Below the pieces are notes generated by a model. That model had not been told where the DNA came from. It was given only the letters and a program-made list of their open reading frames with translations, and did no database searches. The translations under genes were made by a program, and so were the position numbers. Positions 13,069 through 25,852 of a DNA stretch of 64,000 bases are shown here, piece after piece (within the stretch, counting starts at the first letter, position 1; each line of letters starts with the position of its first letter). Origin of the DNA: Phoronis australis (taxonomy: Eukaryota; Phoronida; Phoronidae); the NCBI GenBank assembly GCA_002633005.1, contig NMRA01000003.1, forward strand, positions 64,001 through 128,000, in the 5' to 3' direction.

Positions 13069-13789
13069 GATTTCAGTGCTCAGCTCTGAAAGAGTGTCAA
13101 AAATAGTCACAGCTTTTGAAATTACGGTCAAACTGATGAACCTTCTTCTGCCCTAGTGACAATAACAAGAGCTAAGCCCATGAGTTAACACTTCTCTGTT
13201 TATTTCATCCATAAAGGGATTCAAAGGGAATTTAATTGTCAGGAATTTTAGTCAGTATTTAAAATGTAAGCAAACACAGAGCTGCCAGTCTACATTGATT
13301 GCATGAACACGACCTACAGTTTAGTTTCCTCCACCAGATATCATATTCCAGGATAAAACATAAGCGCAATTCCGGGTATGAAGGTGACGCCTTTCGACCA
13401 CCATTTATGCGTGATCTTTTAAGGGTGGTCGTCTACTAGATGTGTTTGCCTTCACACGATACATTGGTTGTCAGTGAGATTTGCCTTTATGTGAGAAATC
13501 ACCAATGAAATTGCTCAAGTCACATTCAACAGATACTGCATTAAGAACACAAAATATGGAGCACATGGTGTCTTAAAAGATTTTACTCACCAAATTCGGA
13601 TAACAGTGAAAGGCAAATTCTGGACGTCTGGCAAATTCAGACTCCAAAAACATCTGGTGCCACGAGATTCATCCAAAAATGAATATGTGTTCTATTGGAA
13701 TAAATTTTAATGGCCTGAAAATGACAAGATTTCACTGTAACTAGCAGTAGCCAGAGGTGCTGCTTCAGCTATAAAAAAGGAATCATCTG

Positions 13790-14360
13790 ATGCAGACCGG
13801 ATGCAAAACGATGCACTTGCTGCTAGCACAATACATGGCGGTCTGTTTTGTAACGAGAGGGTCATTATTTTAGATTGCATCTGATGAAAATGACACAGAT
13901 GCTAGGGGCGTGGTTTCATCTAAGTAACAGGACAAATTCATAACTGTCTGTTGTGTAAGAGACAGAGCCACGATTGATTGCATTAGGTAGAAATTATTCT
14001 ATTGATAGTATTTGGTGCTGTGTTATCAGAGCAACGAGGTCTATATTAGGCATTACCATCTGTTCTGTAACTAGAGAGACGTTATCTAAACTGTGAATGA
14101 ATCATGCAGATGCTAACATGCAGTTGCTAGGGGTGCAGCATGGACTTAATAATGAGCAACTATGACGGCTAGTCAGTCTAAACTTGAATGCATAGAGTGT
14201 AAATTTAAATGGCTCACAATGGGCGCTGAATCATCTACATAATGGCAAGTGAGATGACCACAGTCTAAATTGTGAATACCTCAGATGCAAGTGATAGAAA
14301 CGCTGCATCAACTTAACGAGCAACTAAGATGGCTAGTGTCTAGCATAGGAATTGCAAACA
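13790..14360. repeat. Degenerate tandem repeat, unit roughly 190 bp
   Basis: Phrases recur at spaced intervals: CAGATGCTAGGGG / CAGTTGCTAGGGG, CTGTTTTGTAACGAGAG / CTGTTCTGTAACTAGAG, and GAGCAACTATGACGGCTAG / GAGCAACTAAGATGGCTAG. The copies are well diverged and unit borders are unclear. Confidence 0.35.
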
Positions 14361-14616
14361 CTGTTGGTGCTGAGGTCATAGGCTACATCCATCGCATGAT
14401 GACGTATGATATATTTTCATACTTTGCATGTTTGTAAGATGTGAGTCCTCATCCCCCTTGTCTTGGCCAGTTCAGACGGTTACCGGTTAAAGGAAATACA
14501 TCGTCTGTGTACGCGTAGGCATACAAATGGCAACGTTCATTTTGAGCTATACATGATACAGTACGTACACGATGAATGATTGAACATACAACAAGCGTAC
14601 ATTCAACTTCTGGCTA

Positions 14617-14736
14617 GAAGAAGCTATAGGCGTCCTCAGCTTCTGATCGTCCCCAATACACTACATGGTAGTAGTATTATATGTAGTGTATTGGGGACGA
14701 TCAGAAGCTGAGGACGCCTGTCACAGTGGAAGAAGC
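14617..14736. mobile_element. Perfect foldback element flanked by 8-bp direct repeats
   Basis: Arms 14628-14666 and 14681-14719 are 39-bp perfect inverted repeats around a 14-nt loop. GAAGAAGC occurs on both sides (14617-14624 and 14729-14736), as expected of a target-site duplication around a 104-bp insertion. The inner part of the right arm (CGATCAGAAGCTGAGGACGC) recurs at 21.26 kb, so this is a dispersed family. Confidence 0.6.
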
Positions 14737-16569
14737 AAGAAGTACGAAGAATACACTCCATGACCATGCTAGAAGTAGAAGTTCTAAACTAGCCATGCGA
14801 AAAATATTCACTTGAAGAATCTTGACACTTAAATTAAACCATGGATTATTAAGATTCCCCTAATCTCATTCTTAACCAGACCTAGGACCAATATCTTACT
14901 CCCAGTATATTACTCCCAGACCAGACTCACCATTGACCACACAGCTGCAGTGACCAAAAGGACCTTTCAAGTCACTGAGTGTAGGCCTGCGCACTTATGT
15001 AACCCAGAGGCCTGTGAATGATGTAAGCCTGACCCATCATAATAGCAGAAAGCTTTTCTGACCTACTTTCAGTGTAAGGTCACCACACGATCGTTCAACT
15101 GAAATGTGACTCCGGAGTGCAGAACCCAGCCTCCTATGGTAGGGTGAGGAAACCAAAATGCCAATTTCATCAGAAACGAAGGAAAATGACTTCAATTGAT
15201 AAATCCAAATGACCTGCGATTTGCATTATTTTTTTAATTTTTGAAATCCGTTGGACGGTTCTGGAGTTATTTAAAATTTCAGTTAGACCCTCAAACTTTT
15301 TCAGCAAACGTGAAACCTCGAAAATTTCAAGGCAAATGTGCCTGGCATGTTTAAAGATCTGCCATGTAATTGAAAAACTTTGGTCCATACGCAGTTGCTC
15401 TAAAACAATTCATTGACACGTCCATATACAGGTTTCAACATAAAATAAAATTATAGCCACGAAATGTTATTTTTCAATATTGCAGTGAAGGAATAATCCA
15501 AGTTCACAGTCGACTTTTGAGGCTACTGGTTGCCTCAGTCAAAGAGGATGTAACGATGAGCTTAATTAGCAAATATAGGATTTCTTCAGCGTGCGGAAAT
15601 TGCCATGCATGCAGAGAACTGGTCAGATGATGGCAAAAAAATAACGCAAAATGAGGTCCACGCTATGATGACAGGACACGGTGGCAAACTCCCAAAGAAT
15701 TATATCCTCTCTCACTAAGTCTTGATCACCTAAAAATCGTACTTTTGTTTGATTCTTATAACAGCAAATCAAAGTATCCCCTGGCCTTAAAAGTGGTAGT
15801 CCCAGGAGGTCATCTGGTTGTTTCCTACGCATTTATTTTAAATTCTGTTGCAGGGAACACGCCTAAAATCTGAAAAGGTACATTTCTCTGAAATAAGCTG
15901 AACTCCAAAGTTTCTGAAGAGCTTTCTCATGAAAACAATTTGGCTATGGAAAAAAGTTCATTTCACTAACAAAATTCACTGAATGGACTAAACAGAAAGG
16001 AAAGGTCAAAATTCCAACTGCTAAACACTCAACTTATGAATAATGAGAACAAAAAAATTAATAATTTACAGGCGACATTTAAAAATCTTGCTGTTGAAGA
16101 AAAAGAAGAATCCACGGTATATCAAACGTGAACAACTCAGATTATTCAAGCGGAAAATTAAGTTCCTCGGTTGTCATATATAGTCAGATTCTTCTGCATT
16201 TTCGTCAAACTCAGTGTGCATTACCACAATATTGTAATTTTGTCATAATTGTTCATTTGTTTGGGTTTCATTTGTTTTGGTCTGCTGGCCGGTCTGCCTG
16301 TCATCGCTTACTGAAAAATCGCTCAGACCCTGTGTTGGTGCCAGGAATGACATGGTCTTGTTATTTCTTAGTTTACTAATATAAGTTGTCTCTTGATTGA
16401 ATAACTGTTCACTTTGGATTTACTTTTATGTTAGCACAGTCACAAAGCTTTCAGATATGTTTCTGTCAACTTGCTTTGTTTTTTTTTTGTCGAGTAACTT
16501 CTATGGTCCATCCAGCCTGAGTATCCATGTGATGTCAGTACTACTCTTTTCTGTAGTAAACATATTGAT

Positions 16570-16612
16570 GTCGTAGACCAAGTAGGTCACCCGTCCAAAC
16601 TTGGTCTACGAC
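16570..16612. repeat. Short perfect hairpin
   Basis: GTCGTAGACCAAGT at 16570-16583 is the exact reverse complement of 16599-16612, with a 15-nt loop. No RNA family is recognised. Confidence 0.5.
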
Positions 16613-17130
16613 CTTGACACATTGCCCAATCGAAGAAGCATTGCTTGCAAACGACAGGGTGACCATTTAACATATGTTGCAGAAACAGTGGTAGTTGCTT
16701 TCTGCTAAGTCATGGCACAAGTGATTTCGATTCAATAAAGTGTCGCTGAATGAAAGCGAGGTCTTAACACATTCTATCTATTCCCGTTTACATGACGCAA
16801 ACACTTGAAGTGTACTGCACAATTGTATTTCTTGTACACTTATCTTGCTGTGCAGTCCCTAGCTCTGACATGTGTGTTCGGTGTGTATGCACTCACTCTA
16901 CTAACACTATAAGTTACATTATACACTGCTGTTACTCATCACTCTGATCTCTGATTTCGAATGATACATTCTGATTGCAGTCACTGTGTAGCTCATTTAG
17001 TCAAACTGTTGTTTTGCTTATTTATAAGTTACTTTGTTTTTCTACAGTAAACATTAATGACATTTACTCAATGCATCAGTTTAACCAATTTTTACTGCAT
17101 TGTTTTACAGGGAATATGCATAAAAACAAT

Positions 17131-17598
17131 AGTGTAGGCCCTACTTCCTTTCTAGCCCAAGTCAGACTTGAATCAAACTTGAGCAAAAGTTGACAGCTTA
17201 GCGCATGCACCTCACGAAGAAAACACAATTTCCTTTTTTTGTGTGAGCTACACTATGATGGAGAATTTGTTGTATAACGTTCAAGCATTTACACATTAAT
17301 AAGAAAAAGTAACGTTGTTAACTGTGTGTGGTTGGAAATATTCTTATAACTGCAGCAACATTCAGTGAATGAATATACTTATTTAAGAAAGCAAATGTAA
17401 ATTCAAAAATAATCCGATTATTCATTTGGCCAAAGACTAATGATATTGCCAGTCGAAAATTGGGTCTACTGGCATGAGCGCTCCCACCCTAAAATTGAGG
17501 AGGGTTCGAATTTTTTTGTGTGCGGACCTTTTACTGAGAAAACAAAGCGAGTACTAAAACAAGTAAAAACGGGGCACATCCAATGATTGTGCTGAAAT
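17131..17598. other. 468-bp insertion present in only one copy of the duplication
   Basis: Comparing the two copies, sequence is continuous across ..ACAAT/ATATGTG.. in the second copy but interrupted by 468 bp in the first. Only AAT is repeated at both edges (17128-17130 and 17596-17598). There is no evident terminal inverted repeat, poly-A tail or ORF, so the mechanism is unclear. Confidence 0.6.
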
Positions 17599-17807
17599 AT
17601 ATGTGTACATCCTTCCTATTCTACATCGGTTTGTCATGTTCAGTTCTACACCACTATAGTTCTAAATAAATGAAATACAACCGTTCTTCTGGATCCATGT
17701 AATTATTATTGTTATTTGCAATTAACTCTGCAGAGTGTTAAAGTTTTACAATGTATTCAGTTTCTGCAACTTTGGTTCAAATTGTGTTTCATCAGTAGAT
17801 CCCCAAT

Positions 17808-17808
17808 N
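17808..17808. other. Single N, assembly join
   Basis: It lies exactly between the two copies of the 16790-18358 duplication. Further single Ns are at 32258 and 41902, with no duplicated flanks seen there. Confidence 0.9.
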
Positions 17809-19828
17809 ACATGACGCAAACACTTGAAGTGTACTGCACAATTGTATTTCTTGTACACTTATCTTGCTGTGCAGTCCCTAGCTCTGACATGTGTGTTCGG
17901 TGTGCATGCACTCACTCTACTAACACTATAAGTTACATTATACACTGCTGTTACTCATCACTCTGATCTCTGATTTCGAATGATACATTCTGATTGCAGT
18001 CACTGTGTAGCTCATTTAGTCAAACTGTTGTTTTGCTTATTTATAAGTTACTTTGTTTTTCTACAGTAAACATTAATGACATTTACTCAATGCATCAGTT
18101 TAACCAATTTTTACTGCATTGTTTTACAGGGAATATGTATAAAAACAATATATGTGTACATCCTTCCTATTCTACATCGGTTTGTCATGTTCAGTTCTAC
18201 ACCACTATAGTTCTAAATAAATGAAATACAACCGTTCTTCTGGATCCATGTAATTATTATTGTTGTTTGCAATTAACTCTGCAGAGTGTTAAAGTTTTAC
18301 AATGTATTCAGTTTCTGCAACTTTGGTTCAAATTGTGTTTCATCAGTAGATCGCCAATATTTCTTGAATAAACAAGTTATGAAGGGACAGAGATTGTTTA
18401 TTTTAGATAAGCTTAGTTGTTAAAACTACAAGTGGTATTTGATTTTAATGCCATTTCTTGGACTTTCCTCAGAGTTGGTTTGATCTGTATAGTTTTTGAA
18501 ATTTTTCCATTGGCTTTGTGCAATGCGTTGTTTAACGTTTGTATAAATAATAATGCAATTTTGTGTATATCTTTAACCCTAGTGTTTCGTGTTTTCAATT
18601 GTCTCACTGGTTCATCCATATTAACCCCGGGTTCACACCACAGAAAGCTTGGCTATAAACTGTCTGTTCGGTTATATCCCCAAACTGTTTCTTAAACTAA
18701 TACAGTTGGTCAAAAGTAGTTCCATCCATTCATTTATGGTTTTGGAGTATGGATCTGATGTATCTGTCAGCAATTAACCTGGTTCTTATTGTAGTTAGAT
18801 ATTGTTTATGATAAGGGCCTGAAAATTTTGAGACCAGGCGAGCAATCGTAAAGAATTGTCAAATGGATTTAGAGGTTGCACTCTACCATGACAAAAGAAT
18901 AGTTTATAAAATTGTGACACCAGCGTATTTCTAAGCTGTAAGGTCACCTTGGTTAGCTTCAGTCTCTTTTTTGGGATGCATATAAAGTGTACAGTAAGCT
19001 TGTTCAGAGTGTTTCTTTTAATACTTGTACGAGAATGGAGAATTAGTTTACTTCGGTTAAATTCATTGTAGTGACCATTTTTAGTTTACACATTCAAATG
19101 AAAAACTATAAATAATGAATAAACACGATTGCTTATTTACCAGGTTAATAATGTCTAAGATTCTCTTGACAACAGTTGCCAACTTTATTCAGAATGACAA
19201 TATTTTATGTCTTGTTCTACTCACAGGTGTTCATTTAAATGGATGACACCAGTGACGTCTGCTTAACCAAGTTACACAGGGACATATAATTGCGCAACTG
19301 AAACAGTGTTCAATATATGATATAGCTGTATAACAATTATTCCAACTCATACGAAAATATCATGACGTTCTCGAAAGTGCATGAATGAAACTGAAAAGCT
19401 TGTAATACAACACCAAAGCCTGTAATGAAAATTACTACAAGTTTTGTATTCATACACCACCTTCACACCAACTTATTATTTTGTAAAATCATAAATATTG
19501 GGTGTAGAAAAAAATCGATGTCATCTCATACACTGTTTTTTTGTGTTGTTTTTGTATATTTTAACGAAAAGTCTATAAGTATCTTATTTTATAGAGTGTG
19601 CGTGTACAGAATATTAGGCTGGGTGTTAAGTTCCAATGTTTACTATTACTACTATTAGTGATAACAGGGGGTCAGTAAGTTGACACTTTCTACTAAACAA
19701 AACAGCAGTCCAAGAGCTGTACTGCTGTAGCTAGAGACCAGGCGAGTTTTTCTCATGCCCGGGTATCAGCCTCCACGAGATTGCATGCTCTTGGGACTTC
19801 CAAACTATAAATTTGGACTTACCGGGAA

Positions 19829-20252
19829 TTTCCGTAGTCCATGGGCGTGTATTTGGAAAATGAAAATTTTCAGGCGTTTCATCAACACCAAATAAACGCC
19901 CGGGCGTTTATTCGTAAAAGGGGGCGTGTAAACGGAAAATCACAGTTTTACTTGACTTGGCACTCTTTCACTTAAAACTGCGTTTTTATTTTTTTGTTAA
20001 TAAATGCATAGTTCGCCAACGCCTTGTTCGTTTTTATAAATAATAAATGTTCCACAAAACTTAATTTGTGACAAAAAGTTTACGCTGAGTAAACTTTTAA
20101 GAGGAAAATTTCCAAATAAAGGTCCAACTGTCTAGACACTCGACACCACAATTAAGTTTTAACACAAATAAACGCCCGTGGGTTTGTATTTGGCATAATT
20201 TTCCGAATAAACGCCCATGGGCGTTTCATCGGGTGGGCTTATCTACGGAAAC
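19829..20252. mobile_element. Small inverted-repeat element rich in AAACGCCC/GGGCGTTT motifs
   Basis: The left end has TTTCCGTAG followed by CCATGGGCGTGTATTTGG; the right end has CGCCCATGGGCGTTT then CTACGGAAA, an imperfect inverted repeat. The interior repeats AATAAACGCCCGGGCGTTTA-like palindromes. It has no ORF. A poly-C run follows at about 20251-20262. Confidence 0.5.
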
Positions 20253-21241
20253 CCCCCCCCCCGCTAAGGGGCAGAATATACTCTTGGCAATGAATTGAAA
20301 TTCCGAAGACGAAGAATGGCACGACGAAGAATGGCACGTCAAACCATTTTATCATATATTATGCCTACTCGATCATTTCCGCCGTCTTGCTTAACAAAGA
20401 CGGAAGACAACCCACCTGTCAGAAAGCCCTTGGGCGCCTAGCTGAGATCGAAATGAATGGATAAGAGAATTGGTTATCATATTGTAAGGAGTTGCGAAAG
20501 CAAGTTTTAATGCTAGTAAAACACATTGTAGAAATAGCAATCACAGCCATGTTCCGTAATTTTCACAATTACGGCAATGAATCAACGTGGCTTTTTTCAA
20601 TTGTTTAATCATTGCCGCGATAATTGAGAGGCCAACGCACGCCACTTCATAACGCTGTATTTCTCATTTAGCTCAGGCTAAAAACGAAATCGAATTAAAC
20701 ATTTTAATCTAGTGAAGTCGCGGGTCAAAAGTCCGTACCGTAAGTTATAGGATGTCATTTCCATTACCAATCAAGTCAAGACCCGTACTTGCGCCACATT
20801 TTCGAATGTGCAATTTCAGGGTCGACCAAGCGATTGTCACTTATTGTTCTTGTATGGTAGCCGGAAACAGAATCCTTTAGCGGTAAGCGATATTACGAAG
20901 CCGATTCTATACGAGAAAAACCCTTAACTCGATAGACATTTTTGTCAGTTAAACACGGCGAAATGCCAAGCCCACGTAAAACTTCAACGGAATTTTGTTA
21001 TTTTAGATGTATTGGACTAACCAGGTAGTCCTAGCAAAGCCTTAACAAAATATGAAAACACGAGTATAATCACCCAAATGTTGGCCCGTCAAAGGATAGC
21101 TGAACAGCCTTTTCAAGCCATATTGCGTCACCGCGAGATCTCAGCACAAACGACAAAACAGTTGTGAGTCTGAATAGAACCTCATTGTGCGGGTGTTATT
21201 CGCAGCTGTTTGAATTGAAAGGTGATTCGCGCGGTGACGTA

Positions 21242-21289
21242 GACAAAAGCCACAGGCGATCAGAAGCTGAGGACGCCTGTGACAAAAGC
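21242..21289. mobile_element. 30-bp palindrome-ended insertion with 9-bp direct repeats
   Basis: GACAAAAGC occurs at 21242-21250 and 21281-21289, bracketing a 30-bp segment whose ends ACAGGCG/CGCCTGT are complementary and whose core is CGATCAGAAGCTGAGGACGC. The core is shared with the right arm of the foldback element at 14.6 kb. This looks like a minimal internal-deletion copy of the same family. Confidence 0.55.
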
Positions 21290-22533
21290 AAACCAATACG
21301 CCCAGCAGTTCGTTACATTTGACAATTTATGACACGATTGGGCTCAGAACGATACTCTTAATATACTGTAGGAACCAAATTTACAAGGCAAGTGTTTCCG
21401 TTCTAGCCTGGAAAGGCTTTACTCGTTTCCCAGGTTGGCTTTACTTGTTATTTTTCGACCACTGAGTGGCCAGCGGTTTCCCGCAGCAACTTTTTTATTT
21501 TTCAAAAATAAAATTCAACAATATAATCTAGTTTGTGTGTAAATAAATCAACCGATCGCAATGGGACTGTCATAATTTCGAAAATAAGTTTACGAAAAGC
21601 TATCAAAATTTCTTTTAACGCTGCAATCCACCCTTATGGACATAACACGAAAATCGAATTAGTTTCTCGAAACATCGGTCTCATAATATCCTTACTTTTG
21701 ACAGGTTTCTTTTTCAGTTTGGAAATGCTTTGGCTTGAGCCAATTTCGAATTCGCAACTTTTAATTTAGTTGTTTAGCTCCACTATAACTAAAATTCTGA
21801 AGCCTTTTTTGGAGTCGCTGTGATTTCGATGTTCTAGTTGGCAATGAAATCGAATCCTATAACCGCAACTATGAGAGTAAACGGGCTAATTCAGTTCTTT
21901 ATTGCAGTCTCACTGAAACTCAGTTCAGTACACACATGCGCAGAACGATGAATTTTTAATAAGTAGCGCCCATGCACAACATCTTTCACAAAGTGCAGGA
22001 TGTGGCGTATTCAAGCTCCGTTGTAGAACCAGAAATTCACTCTTTCCATTTCTCACAGCAAGAGGGAGTTTCTTATGCAAGAGAATTCACCTCAGTTTAA
22101 TTTCAAATTCAGATCTTTTCAAGTGATTTTTTATTAATTAAACATTAACAGTTACAAGAAAAACAATTATGAGTATATCTACCATTTATCATAAACAACC
22201 AGTTCTTTTTGTTCTATTGTATGCTACTTATTGAAGTGACATCATAATTTGACTTACACTGACAAAGCAAGTGACCTTATATTACAGGCCTAGAGTAATG
22301 TCTGAATAAATTGTTACATTTGTTCTGGTAACAAAACGATGTCAAGAACTCACTACTATGATCTAGCAAGTTCTGGGTTTCCTATCATGCATGGCTATGT
22401 ATAATATGGAACGTTAGACCATAATGACACTACGCTCATCTCTATGTCGCCTCCCTCGTCATGTTCTTCCCAAGTTGATAAATGTGACAAAACTCCATCC
22501 ACTTCCATTATGACACAGACACCAAGATGACTG

Positions 22534-25500
22534 CTATCCTTGCTGCACTGGGTGGTGCCCCATAATAGTAAATATTAGGGACGCTATCTTTTCATAGGTC
22601 ATAAACATCAGAGCAGCAGTTAGAACTGTCTGCAACAATTTGGCTTCCAAGCCCTTGTATATGCCCTGGACACCACTGCTTCTGAAACAAACAGCACAGA
22701 AAATTCAACCTCACAATAAACTGTTGGTGAGATGGGTTTGTGGAACAAAGAGGTTGCCCTCAACTTTCCAGATAAATCAAGGAACAAACTCGCGAGGGAC
22801 AAGAACCAAAACCATTATTAGTGGAACGCAATGTATTTCTACAAAATATAACATTTCTACAAACTATAACAACCCCGATGAGATGTGATCAGCAACCTAA
22901 CAAAATGGGGAGGGAGACACCAAAAACATGTCAGACAACAAAAAATCCCATTTAATGCCAAATGCTGTAGAAACCACTTTAAAATCAACATGTAGTATCC
23001 ACTCCTTCGTGGAAAACTATCTGCGGTAAAGATTTTTGTGAAGATTCACCAAATGGAAAAAGTGGCACTTGGTGTCACAATAGATGTCGCCACCAACACA
23101 GGGACACAACAGACACCATTTGATGAATGATTCTGGCAGATACAGTGGGACATGGTGGACAGCCGTCAGGAGACAAACAGACTTGACATCAATAAGCATC
23201 CACATAAATTAAAGCTAGTGCAAAAATATATTTTTTTTTATTAAAATACCTATCAATTGCCAACAAATCCAAATTCCACTCATTTTTCATTTAGTTAATT
23301 CACAACTCACCTGATTAGCTGTATAAAAGCGACTAAAGTATTCTGAGTCTTGTCCTTCAAATGACCGGCCTAAAATACAAAGCCAGAATAATAAATATTA
23401 TTGACATCAGACTGTAGTTTTCAAATAATTGACAGTCACATTTTTGGTAAATTTTGTAACATTTTCTGTCAATTTCTATTAATTGACCAATGAAGACTTT
23501 ATGATTTCCTTTGCACTTTGACTGAACCACCAAGTTGAGTTTGACGTCATTTTTTTTGTAAAACTGAAACACTGTAACTGAAAGACAACAAAAAGTCCTC
23601 TGTAGCACATACACACCTAAAATGAACATTTACATTAATCTGCAAATGAGCATCACAGTGCCACACCCTCAATTAAACTGTCCTCTTTCATGGAAGCTGG
23701 AATAAATAATGTATGCTTGACCTAGTTTTCAAAAGATTAAACCTCTAACCATATTTTGTGCTGAGATGAATAAGTATTCTACCTTACTCAGCATGCCAAA
23801 ATTTTTTACACCTGTAACCACAACTGAAACTTACTGACACCAAACACAGCACTAAAACTTCACTGGCATTAGAATGAGGAGGAATGATAATTTGACTGTA
23901 AAACGCTTAACACGGCAGCAGTGTACAACTATGGAACAAGTCCCCAATGCCTGCACAGCATTATGCGCAAATACGTCATATTCAAAGAGGTGCTGTGATA
24001 TTTAGGGACGAGAATATAGATGACAAAGAAGCATCACTATTATGGCAAAAACTTACCAATTTTGGACAATAACAATTAACCTTGTTTTTTCATACTTCAA
24101 AATCTGCTAACAAGTTTGTGATTGCTTCTAGTTTCTCCAAACATTGTTGGTAGATATGCAATGAAACACAAGAGCAACGCAGAGCATTGAAATGCGCCCA
24201 CAATTGCACCGTATACGGTATACTTCTAGGGTTGTTTATTGGTACCATAAAGTGGCCAGTAGAGGGCATATATGTAGTATGTTGTACTTTGCAAAATGGA
24301 AAGGCATGGTCATTGTCTCCTCAATAGGCTAGGGGCAAAATAGGAGTGATCTTCATAATACAAGCACATCCTATACATCAGTTGCTTAAAGCACCACAAA
24401 AACATAGAATTAAAAACAAATTTACCACCATAAATTTAGTAAAGATCCTGCAAACGGTTTGGGAGATACAGCCATGGGAGCAAAAAAAAAATGCCACTTG
24501 GAGGCGCCACAGTAATCAAAGTCATGGGAAATTCAGCGTCAACCGTCCTCTTCATAGTAAGAACATAAATGCCCAATTTTCACAATCATACTTAGAGCGG
24601 TTTGGTTGATAGAGGGGTGGACGTCAAAAAACAGACTCAAAAACAGTAAAAATGGCTACTGCGTGTCGCAAACTAGGTTGAATCCATCCGAAAACGAGAG
24701 GATAGCATCATCGCACTAATAGGTGCCTACATATCAAATTTCATGAAAATCTGTTAAGGACTTTTGAAGATACAAAGGTAAATGTAAAAAAATAAAATTG
24801 CCACTAGGGGGCACACTGGTATTCGGATCCGTCCAAAAGTCGTCATAGTCTGTTGCTAACATCATATAAATACACTTATTAAATTTCGTAAAGATCCTGC
24901 GAACAGTTTAGGAGATACAGCCATAGGCGCAAAAAAAAACTACCACTAGGAGGCGCCACAGTAGTCGAAATCGTCGGAAAATCATCGTCAACCGTCCTCT
25001 ACATAGCAAGCATATACATGCCAATTTTCACAATCATCCTTTGAGCGGTTTAGTTGATAGAGGGGTGGACGCAAAAATACAGACTTGAAAACACTAAAAA
25101 TGGCCACTAAGTGGCGCAAACTATGTCGAATCCATCTGAAAACGGGAGGATAGCGTCATCTCACTAATAGGTACCTACATACCAAATTTCATGAAAATCT
25201 GTACAGGACTTTTGAAGATACAAAGGTAAGCGTAAAAAACTAAAATTGCCACTAGGGGGCACACCGGTAGTCGGATCCGTCCGAAAGTTCGCACATGCTG
25301 TCCCATTCATGAATGGAACATATGTGCCAAATTTCATGAACGTATGTCAAAGGGTTTTGGAGATAGAGCAGTGGACGCCTGACGCCGGACGGACGCCGCC
25401 CGTACGGACAGACGGACGGAGATGACGGCATAATGCGTCCACATATAAATATGTGGGCGCATAATAAAAGACTATATTTAGCTTGTGTTTTACTGGGGGA

Positions 25501-25813
25501 GCCAGAATACTGTTGAGCTGGGGGTCAAAAGGGGCACTTCATCTGTGGTAGAGAATCTGATGGAAGATGAATAGATGACAGAAGGAAAGATAACTGATTC
25601 AGTGAAAAGTCCAGTATGCTTGACAAGCATCACACAGAGAAATGTGGAGAGACGACAAGTGACACTTTGTTGTAGTCATGTGAAGCACGACTTACCCTCA
25701 ACCTTGATTGAATAACCTGTAGTGGGTATGTTGCCACTGTTGCTACTGTCTTGGCTATGGCACCAATAATGAAATACATAAGTCCGCTGAGCACCTATAA
25801 GGAGGCAAATATC

Positions 25814-25852
<39 letters not shown>

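Larger units (their letters stand above)
16790..18358. repeat. Direct duplication joined by an N; probable unmerged haplotypes
   Basis: 16790-17807 and 17809-18358 are near-identical copies in the same orientation, separated only by the single N at 17808. Differences are a few base changes (for example ATATGCATAA versus ATATGTATAA) and a 468-bp block at 17131-17598 present only in the first copy. The second copy then continues into unique sequence. An N exactly at the joint favours two alleles placed in tandem by the assembler over a real tandem duplication. Confidence 0.8.
13086..22533. other. Region between ABCG2 coding sequence and SLC25A17; no protein gene recognised
   Basis: I found no coding exon series on either strand over these 9.4 kb. 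The ORFs present are short (under 95 codons), isolated and unlike known families. The stretch holds the repeats listed separately: degenerate tandem repeats at 13.79-14.36 kb, foldback elements at 14.6 and 21.25 kb, a hairpin at 16.57 kb, the duplication at 16.79-18.36 kb and an inverted-repeat element at 19.83-20.25 kb. Noncoding first exon(s) and the promoter of ABCG2 should lie somewhere here, but I cannot place them. Confidence 0.6.

Noticed and set aside
15170-15832. Minus-strand ORFs of 72 and 69 codons in the gene-poor region
   Set aside because: No recognisable family and no joining splice sites; not supported as a gene.
16975-18224. Two nearly identical ORFs starting MQSLCSSFSQ
   Set aside because: They are the same chance ORF seen twice because of the duplication at 16790-18358.
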